Source: UMGS1071 sp045638545 (GTDB taxonomy: Bacteria > Bacillota > Clostridia > Oscillospirales > Acutalibacteraceae). From it: a DNA stretch of 47,781 nt. The translations under genes and the position numbers were made by a program. A model generated the notes under the pieces. It was not told the DNA's origin and did no database searches. It saw nothing but the letters and a program-made list of their open reading frames with translations. Below are positions 16,501 to 24,376 of the stretch, piece by piece. The stretch's first letter is position 1, and every line of letters starts with the position of its first letter. The stretch covers positions 1 to 47,781 of the forward strand of contig JAZUBL010000049.1 of NCBI GenBank assembly GCA_045638545.1. The letters are read 5' to 3'.

Positions 16501-16586
16501 AATTATAGCAAAAATATGTGGAGAGCGTGTGTAGAAATCATCACAAATTCGTATCAATGTTGTAGCTATTTTAAATCTGCACAAAA
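16501..16586 (-). promoter_or_regulatory. Promoter cassette A (upstream of mrdA), duplicated
   Basis: An 86-bp block, 84% identical and gap-free to 18229-18314. On the minus strand it contains an extended -10 TTGCTATAAT and, 20-45 bp upstream of it, a conserved stretch GATACGAATTTGTGATGATT. The -35 is poor, so the conserved stretch may be an activator site or UP-like element. Confidence 0.65.
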
Positions 16587-16589
16587 TAA

Positions 16590-16618
16590 AAAATCTCCTC
16601 ATCACGGAGGAGATCTTT
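16590..16618. terminator. Terminator after mreD
   Basis: Perfect stem ATCTCCTC/GAGGAGAT (16593-16614) with T-runs in both directions. It ends the mreCD transcript immediately before promoter cassette A. Confidence 0.82.
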
Positions 16619-16678
16619 TTCGAGGAGTGCAGTTGTTTTATCTGCGAGGGTGAGCGACTGCCTGTCGGGGCTTCCCGA

Positions 16679-17191
16679 CTATCGCGCAATTCTCGCGATC
16701 AATCGTGTGAGGAAATAAACCGGTACAGCTGCCGCCAGCGTGTAAGCCGCCATCATGCCGTAATAGCGGACGAGGGCAAAGCCTGCTCCTCCGAACCCCT
16801 GGCATACGTAGAAGAAAAACCACTGGAGCAGAAAGACCAGCATGATTGCCAGCACGGTCATCATCAAGGCAGAGAGCAGGTTTTTCTGGAACAGCTTCTG
16901 CACCAGCAGAGAGCAGACGTAGCATGCAACAGCCAGAATCAGTGCGTGGAAGCCGTAAGGGCCGCCGCGGCTGAAGTCCATCAGCAGGCCGCACAGCACA
17001 CCAAAGCACATAGCCGGCAGCTCTTTGATGCCGGACAGAGAAATTGCAATGGCCGCGCAGACCATCAGCGCCGGCTTTGCGGCGAGGATCTCCGGCAGGA
17101 CGCCGGCGGTGTCGCCAATAAAGAACAGAGCGAAGACCTCAAACACAAAGAGTACGTATTTTAAAATGTGGAGAGGGTTTTTCTGCTTCAT
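16679..17191 (-). CDS. mreD: Rod shape-determining protein MreD
   Basis: A 170-residue integral membrane protein with about five to six hydrophobic helices. The MreD-type pattern GLLMDFSRGGPYGFHALIL is present in mid-protein. MreD is part of the elongasome with MreC, MreB, RodA and PBP2. The start overlaps the mreC stop by 4 bp, showing translational coupling. Identification rests on size, hydrophobic pattern, the G.L.D motif and position after mreC. Confidence 0.87.
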   Translation of the reverse strand: MKQKNPLHILKYVLFVFEVFALFFIGDTAGVLPEILAAKPALMVCAAIAISLSGIKELPAMCFGVLCGLLMDFSRGGPYGFHALILAVACYVCSLLVQKLFQKNLLSALMMTVLAIMLVFLLQWFFFYVCQGFGGAGFALVRYYGMMAAYTLAAAVPVYFLTRLIARIAR

Positions 17192-18093
17192 GCCTTGTCA
17201 TCCTCTCCGGATGCGGTATCCTTTTTCACGGCTTCATCGGTAGAGTCCGGCAGAACTTCGCCCTGACCGGCAAACTCTGTGATGATCAGCACGTCGCTGA
17301 CATTTTTAATGTCTACATACGGTTCTACCGTTGCATAGAGAGAAACGTCCGTGCTACTGGATTTTACATCCACTGCCTTGCCAATCAGCAGATTCTTCGG
17401 GAAAATACCGCCGATGCCGCTGGTGACGATCATATCACCCTTTTTCACGGTGTGATCATTTTCCAGATAGGACAGCCGCACAAGGCCTTCGTCGGTGAGG
17501 GAAACGTCGCTGGTAATAACGCCGGTGTCACGGTTTACTTTATCCATGGCAGAGATGCTGGCGCTAGGGGAGAGGATGGTAGTCACGTTGCAGTGCATTG
17601 CGCTGACAGAGGTGACCCAGCCCACAAGGCCTTCCGCTGTGATCACAGGGTCGTTGATGGAAACGCCGTCCATGGTGCCTTTGTCTACACGGAAACTGTA
17701 GAACAGGTCGGAGCTGTCGCGGGCAACCACAGAGCCGTAGGCAAATTTATAGTCTGGGTTGGCGCTCTTCAGGTCTAGGAAGTTCTTCAGCTGCTCATTC
17801 TCCTGCTTGTATTGATAGTAATCGGAAAGCTGCTTGTTCAGCTCGTTGATTTCTGCTTTCAGCTTCTCATTTTCTGCCAGCAGTTCTTCGTAAGAGGTGC
17901 TGGCCTGGGTGATAGCTGTACCTGTGCTTTCGGCAATCTCCGCGCTGACTTTCTGCATTGGCGTAGTTACGGCGCCGAACAGATTGGAAAGCACAATACT
18001 GCCGCTGAACGAGGTGTGGATGATCAGCAGCAGCAGCGCGATTGCCACGGCAAGCAGCACTTTAAAGCTTCTTCGTTTGTAAAATTTCTTCAT
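17188..18093 (-). CDS. mreC: Rod shape-determining protein MreC
   Basis: A 301-residue bitopic membrane protein with a basic N-terminus, one transmembrane helix at about residues 11-27, a coiled coil (ELLAENEKLKAEINELNKQL) and a beta-rich periplasm-type domain (VVARDSSDLFYSFRVDKG, VTSGIGGIFPKNLLIGKAV). It ends in an acidic disordered tail. MreC links MreB, MreD and PBP2. The start at 18093 (MKKFYKRRS) is supported by AAGGAG. The leader back to promoter cassette B is about 130 nt. Confidence 0.91.
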   Translation of the reverse strand: MKKFYKRRSFKVLLAVAIALLLLIIHTSFSGSIVLSNLFGAVTTPMQKVSAEIAESTGTAITQASTSYEELLAENEKLKAEINELNKQLSDYYQYKQENEQLKNFLDLKSANPDYKFAYGSVVARDSSDLFYSFRVDKGTMDGVSINDPVITAEGLVGWVTSVSAMHCNVTTILSPSASISAMDKVNRDTGVITSDVSLTDEGLVRLSYLENDHTVKKGDMIVTSGIGGIFPKNLLIGKAVDVKSSSTDVSLYATVEPYVDIKNVSDVLIITEFAGQGEVLPDSTDEAVKKDTASGEDDKA

Positions 18094-18228
18094 ATATCTA
18101 AATCTTCTCCTTAAGGGAAACATTGCACAGAAGTCCTTCCTCTAAGGGGAGGCAGGGGGCTGGTGCAAACGGGCGATCAGCGATGGCTGGATGAACGTAA
18201 ATGATTTCATCTCACACTTTCACATTTT

Positions 18229-18314
18229 AATTATAGCAAAAATATGCGCGGAACTCGTGTGGAAATCATCACAAATTCGTATCAATATTGTAGCCATTTT
18301 CAGAATGCACAAAA
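18229..18314 (-). promoter_or_regulatory. Promoter cassette B (upstream of mreC), duplicated
   Basis: Sister of the block at 16501-16586: 86 bp, 14 mismatches, no gaps. The extended -10 TTGCTATAAT and the distal conserved stretch are both retained, while the spacer just upstream of the -10 varies most. It follows directly after the mreB terminator. Confidence 0.65.
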
Positions 18315-18315
18315 G

Positions 18316-18346
18316 AAAAAGTCCCCTCGGGAATGAGGGGACTTTT
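18316..18346. terminator. Terminator of mreB
   Basis: Stem AGTCCCCTC/GAGGGGACT (18320-18342, loop GGGAAT), with T-runs on both sides. Confidence 0.82.
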
Positions 18347-18366
18347 CAAACAGCATAAGCTGTATT

Positions 18367-19380
18367 TTATCGTTTTCTCCACTTGGAGGAAAGATCCTTT
18401 GGCAGTTTCAGCTCCAGGCGCTTGCCGGTACCCATCGCAACGCAGTCCAGCGGATTTTCTGCAATATTAACAGGGATGCTGGTGCGCTCTGTGATCAGCT
18501 GATCCAGACCGCGGAGCATCGCGCCGCCGCCGGTCAGGGTAATGCCGTAGTCGATAATATCGGCAGAAAGCTCCGGCGGTGTTTTCTCCAGTGTAGTCAG
18601 AATTGCATCAACAATTGCTTCTACCGGTTCCATCAGCGCTTCGCGAACATCAGTACCGGAGATGATTGCCTCGCCCGGCAGACCGTCTGCCAGGTTGCGG
18701 CCCTTGATCTGCATATCAGAGTTCTCGATATCTTCGATTGGATAAGCAGAGCCCAGCGCAATTTTAATGTTTTCTGCTGTTCTCTCACCAATCAGCAGGT
18801 TGAAGCGGCGCTTTACAAAGTTGATGATAGACTCGTCGAACTTATCGCCTGCCACACGAACGGAGCAGGAAGAAACGATATCGCCGAGAGAGATAACAGC
18901 AACTTCTGTTGTACCGCCGCCGATGTCAACAACCATGCAGCCGATCGGCTCACCAACAGGAAGGTCTGCGCCGATGGCAGCAGCCATTGGCTCCTCCAGC
19001 AGTTCTACGTGGTTTGCGCCGGCAGAGCGGGCAGCATCCTCTACAGCACGGCGCTCAACCTCTGTAACGCCGGATGGAATACACACAACAATGTGCGGGC
19101 GGCCAAAAGCGCTGCCCTTTGTTGCAGTGCGGATAAAGTGCTTGAGCATCGTTGCTGTAATGTCGAAGTCAGCGATTACGCCGTCCTTCAGCGGGCGCAC
19201 AGCAACAATAGAGCCAGGTGTACGGCCAATCATGTTCTTTGCGTCCTCGCCCACAGCCAGCACAGTGTCAGTTCTTGTGTCAACAGCCACAACAGACGGC
19301 TCTCTTGTCACAATGCCTTTTCCCTTCATAAAAACCAGGGTGTTGGCAGTACCCAGGTCAATTCCTAAATCTTTGGACAA
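18367..19380 (-). CDS. mreB: Rod shape-determining protein MreB
   Basis: A 337-residue bacterial actin. It has phosphate 1 motif GIDLGTANTLVF, connecting segments, phosphate 2 VVDIGGGTTEVAVI and the adenosine motif TGGGAMLRGLD. It polymerises on the inner membrane face and guides side-wall synthesis. The start codon is TTG at 19378-19380, preceded by AAGGAG with 8-nt spacing; no ATG fits the family N-terminus, so TTG initiation is well supported. It is transcribed alone, separated from mreCD by a terminator and a promoter cassette. Confidence 0.95.
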   Translation of the reverse strand: MSKDLGIDLGTANTLVFMKGKGIVTREPSVVAVDTRTDTVLAVGEDAKNMIGRTPGSIVAVRPLKDGVIADFDITATMLKHFIRTATKGSAFGRPHIVVCIPSGVTEVERRAVEDAARSAGANHVELLEEPMAAAIGADLPVGEPIGCMVVDIGGGTTEVAVISLGDIVSSCSVRVAGDKFDESIINFVKRRFNLLIGERTAENIKIALGSAYPIEDIENSDMQIKGRNLADGLPGEAIISGTDVREALMEPVEAIVDAILTTLEKTPPELSADIIDYGITLTGGGAMLRGLDQLITERTSIPVNIAENPLDCVAMGTGKRLELKLPKDLSSKWRKR

Positions 19381-19471
19381 TCTAGTTTCTCCTTTCCGTA
19401 AACAGGCAAAAACAGCTTCTGTTTTCGCAATATTTTAACGCGGGAATTTCCCACGAAATTTCTCCATTCTT

Positions 19472-19480
19472 AGTATATCA
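19472..19480 (-). promoter_or_regulatory. Extended -10 promoter for mreB
   Basis: Minus-strand TGATATACT (extended -10). A TTGACA occurs nearby but at 12-bp spacing, too short to be its -35. Confidence 0.45.
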
Positions 19481-19662
19481 TAAATCTCCTGTCAATGCAC
19501 TAGGAAAAAGAAAAAACAGAAAATTTGTATTTTTCTGCACATTCTGTCATTTTATGGCAGAGTTTTACTATATCACAGATCTGTTGCGAAATTAAAAAGA
19601 AACAGTGATGGAATTTTGAACAAATTATTCTGAATCTGTCAAAAAGAAAAATTTCCGCAAAA

Positions 19663-19693
19663 CAAAAAGGCTCCCTTGCGGAAAGGGAGCCTT
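19663..19693 (-). terminator. Terminator of the second TagF-like gene
   Basis: Stem AAGGCTCCCTT/AAGGGAGCCTT (19667-19693) with minus-strand T-run. Confidence 0.82.
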
Positions 19694-19699
19694 AGATCT

Positions 19700-21439
19700 T
19701 TATGTATTCAAAGCGGAAAAATCCATGCTGGAGAGTCTGTCGTACTCAATGTTTTTGGCGGTGATGGCAGCCTGCAGTTTCTGCGGCATATTACCCAGCA
19801 GAATCCAGTCGATCACACGGTCAGAAGCGCCGCTGTCAATGTGGTCAAAGTGCTTTTCCACATACTCCGCCACTTTTTCAAAGGCAAAGTCTTCTGCCGC
19901 AATGGCAGCGAGCAGTTCGTCAAAGCTGTGGCAGATTTTGCCCGGTGCAGACTCCTGATAATCACGGTGGAAGCCTCTTGCAAAGCTGTACTGGATCTCG
20001 TCAAAAGCGAAGAACAGCATTGGCTTGTTCATCAGGGAGAACTCAAAAATATTGGAAGAATAGTCGGTGATCAGCAGGTCTGTAATATAAAACAGGTCGT
20101 TGATATTTTTGTAATCGCTGACATCCAGGAATTTATCTTTATGCTCGTCCTTCAGCGGAACGGGCATTTTTACCCATGGGTGCATTTTGAACAGCACCAC
20201 GTAGTCATCGCCGCACTGGTTGTACAGCTTATCAAAGTCGATCAGTTCATAAGGATAGTGGGCTTTTGGTCTGTCTTTGCCGCGGAAGGTCGGCGCAAAG
20301 AGGATGACCTTTTTGCCATTGCACAGGGGATACTGTTCCAGCAGCTTTGCGGTTGTTTCGGCTCTGTAGGTTTCGTTCAGGAAGCGGTCGATGCGCGGCA
20401 TGCCGGTTGGCAGCACGTTTTCATCATTAATGCCCCATACCTCAGAGAAGAAGTGGGAGATATGCCTGGAGCCGGAAATACCGTACTTATACTGGCGGTG
20501 GCAGCCAACAGGACCAGGGCCGCTTTGCTGGCCCCAGCGGCTGTAGCCGGAGGACTTGAAGCCTGCACCGGCGTGCCAAAGCTGTACTACGGTGGTGTCT
20601 TCATCCAGACGGATCCAGTCCAGCAGCGGAATGTGATCTTCTACCAGTACAAAGTCACTGACAGCCAGTTTGCGCAGAACCTCTGCCCAGCTGCCCAGAG
20701 ACTGACTTCTGCAGCCGGCAGGACGGGAAGAGAGCAGGATCTTAAACTGTTTGTTCAGACCGCGCTCCATCATGCGGCGGAGCACAGCAATGTGGTTGTT
20801 GCCAAGGCGGCTGCCCTGCTCGTGGAGGAACAGTACGGTTGGTTTATGATTTTTACCGCTGTGCTTATGGGCGCAGCGGAGGGTATCGTACATGGTCTGC
20901 AGTACCGGCATGCCAACCTTTTTAATGGTCTGCTTAATGGCCGCTTTATCCGGCATGGTCAGCAGTCCTTCGTAATCGGTGGAAACCTTCTCAGCACAGA
21001 GCACCTGCATCAGGAACTGGAGATTCTCTGCCTGTTCTGCCACGCGGAAGGAGACGGTGTATGCCTTCTGGTTATTGCCGTAAAGGAAGCTGCGGGAGCA
21101 GTCGCTGAGCTTTGCTGTGTAAGCCGGGTCGATCACAGCGGAAGCCAGAATTCTGTCCTGCTGGCATACAACGATGGAATACACGCCGTTTGGCAGGCAG
21201 CGGCGGTTGCCGGCATTGGTCAGGTTCATGGTAAGGCGGTAGCTGCCGGTTTCTGTTTTTTCTGCTTTGAACACCGCTTTAGCCTGCAGTTTTTCGTTCA
21301 CAGCATAGAACTGCAGCGGCGCGGCAGCGTCAGCTTCCGGGGAAAAAGTTACGTTCAGCAGGACGGAAAGATGGATGCGCTCCCACTGGAGTTCGGTTAC
21401 AACAGCAGACGCAAGGCGGTCTGGAATACGGTTGATCAT
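19700..21439 (-). CDS. Second CDP-glycerol glycerophosphotransferase family protein with N-terminal extension
   Basis: A 579-residue protein. The C-terminal two thirds is a glyphos-transferase domain: LWHAGAGFKSSG (active-site His region), PTGMPRID, LFAPTFRGKD, FKMHPW and ITDYSSNIFEFSLM. The first roughly 200 residues form a beta-rich region with no recognised motif, like the N-terminal domains of TarL/TagF-type enzymes. The role is probably polyol-phosphate transfer or polymerisation for a teichoic-like polymer. It is not in the polyol operon but lies 5.5 kb away, upstream of mreB. GAGGTGA precedes the ATG. Its own promoter and terminator suggest a single-gene unit. Confidence 0.85.
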   Translation of the reverse strand: MINRIPDRLASAVVTELQWERIHLSVLLNVTFSPEADAAAPLQFYAVNEKLQAKAVFKAEKTETGSYRLTMNLTNAGNRRCLPNGVYSIVVCQQDRILASAVIDPAYTAKLSDCSRSFLYGNNQKAYTVSFRVAEQAENLQFLMQVLCAEKVSTDYEGLLTMPDKAAIKQTIKKVGMPVLQTMYDTLRCAHKHSGKNHKPTVLFLHEQGSRLGNNHIAVLRRMMERGLNKQFKILLSSRPAGCRSQSLGSWAEVLRKLAVSDFVLVEDHIPLLDWIRLDEDTTVVQLWHAGAGFKSSGYSRWGQQSGPGPVGCHRQYKYGISGSRHISHFFSEVWGINDENVLPTGMPRIDRFLNETYRAETTAKLLEQYPLCNGKKVILFAPTFRGKDRPKAHYPYELIDFDKLYNQCGDDYVVLFKMHPWVKMPVPLKDEHKDKFLDVSDYKNINDLFYITDLLITDYSSNIFEFSLMNKPMLFFAFDEIQYSFARGFHRDYQESAPGKICHSFDELLAAIAAEDFAFEKVAEYVEKHFDHIDSGASDRVIDWILLGNMPQKLQAAITAKNIEYDRLSSMDFSALNT

Positions 21440-21514
21440 ACTGTCACCTCTATTAAATCTTCTGCAAATTCATGCAGAATGGTCATTGTTGAAAAAAGAT
21501 AAATATACACATTT

Positions 21515-21543
21515 ATGATAACACAGCGCCACGCCGATTACAA
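21515..21543 (-). promoter_or_regulatory. Promoter of the second TagF-like gene
   Basis: Minus-strand TTGTAA (21538-21543), 17-bp spacer, TATCAT (21515-21520). Confidence 0.6.
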
Positions 21544-21585
21544 GAGAAACGGAGCGAATAGCAGAGGATCTCTCCTGTCAAAATA

Positions 21586-21618
21586 AAAAACGACCGCCGG
21601 AAAAAGGTGATCGTTTTT
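21586..21618 (-). terminator. Terminator of the U32 gene
   Basis: Inverted repeat AAAAACGA...TCGTTTTT with a GC-containing inner stem; T-run on either strand. Confidence 0.65.
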
Positions 21619-21712
21619 GGAAAAAGTTTCGATAAAAGAAGGAAAAACTGTTCAAAACCGGTTGTTTTAAAAGTTTTTGTTTAATGTTCAAAAACTTTCC
21701 ACACCCTGTTGA

Positions 21713-23806
21713 TTACTCTACACCACGGCGATAAAGCCCTCTGGTATGGGAAATATCTAAAATTCTACCGTTTTGATAGGCAGATAGGATTTCGACACTT
21801 TCAACAGAGTTTTCAACACAGAAGTCTAAAACCAGGAAATCCACGTTTTTGAACTCATTTAATTTGTCGCTCCAGACCATTGGAACACTGTTGTAAACGG
21901 TGCTGCAGCCGGCCTCACAGCGGATGGGAAAAGTTACACCTTTTCGGTCAGTAATTTCCGCCGGACGATTGCCGCCCTTATTCTCGCAGCCTCTGCATTT
22001 GTCCGGATGATTTGCCGCCGGGCAGTTTCGTGTCAGCATCACAGGCAGGCGGCCGTAGGCAATGAGGCCGCGCTTCAGCTGGCTGCCCAGTCTTGCAGCC
22101 TGCGGCAGAGTGATCTCACAGGAAAGCTCTGTATCAGCAAGGCCGATTTCTTCCAGAAATGCCAGCGACTGGCTATTGGTTACGTTGAGAGAGAAGCCGC
22201 CGTGGATCTCCAAGCCGGCTTCTTTCAGCAATGGAATGCCGCCGATATTGCCGGTCCAGCCGTGGCGAATGCCAAGTTTCGACACTGCTTCCAGCTTCTG
22301 TCGAATCTGCGCCTCTTTGCCGAACATGCCGCGCGGCAGGGTAACGCCAAGACGGAACCCGCGGGCAACCAGATCGTTCAAAACTTTCTCGTCTGTATAT
22401 AATGGCACGAATACCAGCTCGCAGGCTTTGAAGGCATCGTCAATGTCTGTGCTGGTTTTCACATTTGCAAACTTTGCGCGGAGCGTCGGTGCAGAAGCGC
22501 TGTGCTTTTCCACATTCAGCTCCGGCATGGCAAAGGCAACCGGTTCCCGGTGACTGCGCTTCTGGCTCAGCTGTTCCAGAGCGTCGCGGCGCAGTTCATT
22601 GAGGGCAGAGATCGGCAGTGCAGCATCGGCTGCAATGTTGGCGGTATAGTTTTCCACAAAGAAAACAGTGCCGCCTGTTTTCTTCAGTTGTGTTTCGCAG
22701 CGTTCCGGGTCAAGGGGTCTGTTCTGGGCAACCTCTGCCATTGCGCCGGTAACAGTAATTGTATCGCTGCCGTCGCTGACGGTTAAGGCTGCCGGGCTGC
22801 CCGGTACCGCCGTAAAGGTCATGGAAATTCCAACACGTTGGGCTTCTTTGTGGTATAACTGCTGCAAAGAAGAAAATACTTCCTTAGAAGCGCTGGTCAC
22901 GTCATCGTATGTTCTGGTACCGAACATCTCTACGCCCAGTTTACCGTCCGGGTAGCCGCTGGTAAAGCCGGAACGGGAGAACACCGACTCCAGATTCTGC
23001 AGCAGCTCTGCCGGAATCGGCTCGCCGTCTGCTGCAAGGCGGCAGGCCGCAGAGGCAGCTGCCACGTATTCCGGACGCTTCATGCGGCCTTCAATTTTGC
23101 AGGAGTCCACACCGGCCTCCCGCAGTGCGCCGATACGCTGGATCATGGAGAGATCTTTCAGGCTCAGGTCGTAGCCGGTGCCGCCCTTTGCCTTAAACGG
23201 CAGACGGCATGGCTGGGCGCACAGACCGCGGTTGCCGCTGCGGCCGCCCAGCACCGCACTGATATAGCACTGACCGGACACGCACATGCACAGCGCGCCG
23301 TGGACAAAGTGCTCCAGTTCCACCGGTGTTGCGGCAGAGATCTCTTTAATTTCCGGCAGAGAAAGCTCACGGGAGAGCACGACTCTGTCTGCGCCGTTGT
23401 CGGCTAAAAATTTTGCACCGGCAGGAGTATGAACAGACATCTGGGTGGAGCAGTGGATCGGCATACCCGGCGCTGCTTTTGTCAGCAGGGAGAACAATCC
23501 CCAGTCCTGCACAATGAGGCCGTCCACCGGCAGAGTGCAGGCATATTGTACCAGTTCCAGCGCTTTCGGCAGTTCGTTATCAAACATCACGGTATTCACC
23601 GCCAGATGTACCGCTACACCGGCAAGATGGCAGTATTCCACGGCTTCTTTCAGTTGTTCCCGTGTAAAATTCTGTGCGTTGCCGCGAGCGCTGAAGCTTT
23701 CCGCACCAAGGTACACGGCATTGGCGCCGCTGCGTACAGCGGCAATCAGAGAGTCCATAGAGCCGGCCGGCGCCAGGATCTCCAGTGTTTTATTTGTTTT
23801 CTGCAT
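21713..23806 (-). CDS. U32 peptidase family protein, RlhA-like
   Basis: A 697-residue protein. The N-terminal half is a U32 domain: EILAPAGSMDSLIAAVRSGANAVYLG split over two blocks, then the family signature ELEHFVHGALCMCVSGQCY and the cysteine set LCAQPCR. The C-terminal half holds a DUF3656-like region and a second barrel-like segment with a further cysteine cluster, CPAANHPDKCRGC. RlhA and related U32 proteins modify RNA (23S rRNA C2501 hydroxylation) and need a cysteine-bound Fe-S centre; older annotations call them collagenases. The start at 23806 (MQKTNKTLEIL) has AAAGGA upstream. Single-gene unit with its own terminator. Confidence 0.85.
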   Translation of the reverse strand: MQKTNKTLEILAPAGSMDSLIAAVRSGANAVYLGAESFSARGNAQNFTREQLKEAVEYCHLAGVAVHLAVNTVMFDNELPKALELVQYACTLPVDGLIVQDWGLFSLLTKAAPGMPIHCSTQMSVHTPAGAKFLADNGADRVVLSRELSLPEIKEISAATPVELEHFVHGALCMCVSGQCYISAVLGGRSGNRGLCAQPCRLPFKAKGGTGYDLSLKDLSMIQRIGALREAGVDSCKIEGRMKRPEYVAAASAACRLAADGEPIPAELLQNLESVFSRSGFTSGYPDGKLGVEMFGTRTYDDVTSASKEVFSSLQQLYHKEAQRVGISMTFTAVPGSPAALTVSDGSDTITVTGAMAEVAQNRPLDPERCETQLKKTGGTVFFVENYTANIAADAALPISALNELRRDALEQLSQKRSHREPVAFAMPELNVEKHSASAPTLRAKFANVKTSTDIDDAFKACELVFVPLYTDEKVLNDLVARGFRLGVTLPRGMFGKEAQIRQKLEAVSKLGIRHGWTGNIGGIPLLKEAGLEIHGGFSLNVTNSQSLAFLEEIGLADTELSCEITLPQAARLGSQLKRGLIAYGRLPVMLTRNCPAANHPDKCRGCENKGGNRPAEITDRKGVTFPIRCEAGCSTVYNSVPMVWSDKLNEFKNVDFLVLDFCVENSVESVEILSAYQNGRILDISHTRGLYRRGVE

Positions 23807-23935
23807 TATAATCATCCTTTGAGAAAGGTAATTTTTTTCTGAACTGTAGTTTTTACGAGGGAACCCTCGAGGGAGATTTCCCTGCAAAATGGCGGAAAGT
23901 ATGCGCAGAAACAGCGCACATACCTCACCAATTCT

Positions 23936-23944
23936 ATTCTATCA
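23936..23944 (-). promoter_or_regulatory. Possible extended -10 promoter of the U32 gene
   Basis: Minus-strand TGATAGAAT (extended -10) about 130 bp upstream of the start; -35 weak. Confidence 0.4.
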
Positions 23945-24252
23945 CATTTTTGAGAGCGGCACTAGAAAGGGACTGCAGGAAATCAAAAGTCTTGGAAGTT
24001 TGTATTAATGAACAGGAAACATAAAAAATGCTTGTGCACCTTTACGAAAACAGAAAAGTCTGCCCTGTGTCAAGCCCATTATATGCAAATTTTTTGCAGA
24101 GAAGCGTGTTTTTGTACAGACTGCACAAAAAAACAGCTATCCTGCGCCGCAGTGGAATGTCGGAAAAATGATTCACGGAATCGGCCAAAACCTCAGTAGT
24201 TCTCCCATTTTTGCGGCCTTTTTATGATTTTGAAAAAACATTGCATCGATGG
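23945..24252. other. Intergenic region without recognised gene
   Basis: About 300 bp between the U32 gene and glgP. A 63-codon open frame (24008-24199) has no ribosome binding site and a cysteine-rich, low-quality composition, so it is not called. No strong hairpins were seen. Confidence 0.5.
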
Positions 24253-24281
24253 TTGAAATCCTCGTATTTTTATTGTATAAT
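24253..24281 (+). promoter_or_regulatory. SigA promoter of glgP
   Basis: TTGAAA (24253-24258), 17-bp spacer, perfect TATAAT (24276-24281). The leader to the ATG is about 90 nt and AT-rich. Confidence 0.78.
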
Positions 24282-24376
24282 GACCTAAGCTATTTTTATT
24301 TTTGAATAAAAAATATTAATGTGAAATTAACAGGCGGAATCTTCCGACTGATTTTTTTATTGGAGGAATTAAGGCT

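Noticed and set aside
19487..19500. TTGACA as -35 of the mreB promoter
   Set aside because: Only 12 bp separate it from the TATACT hexamer, too short for sigma-A; the extended -10 is a better explanation.
24008..24199. 63-codon Cys-rich frame upstream of glgP
   Set aside because: No ribosome binding site and no matching promoter; a chance frame in an intergenic region.
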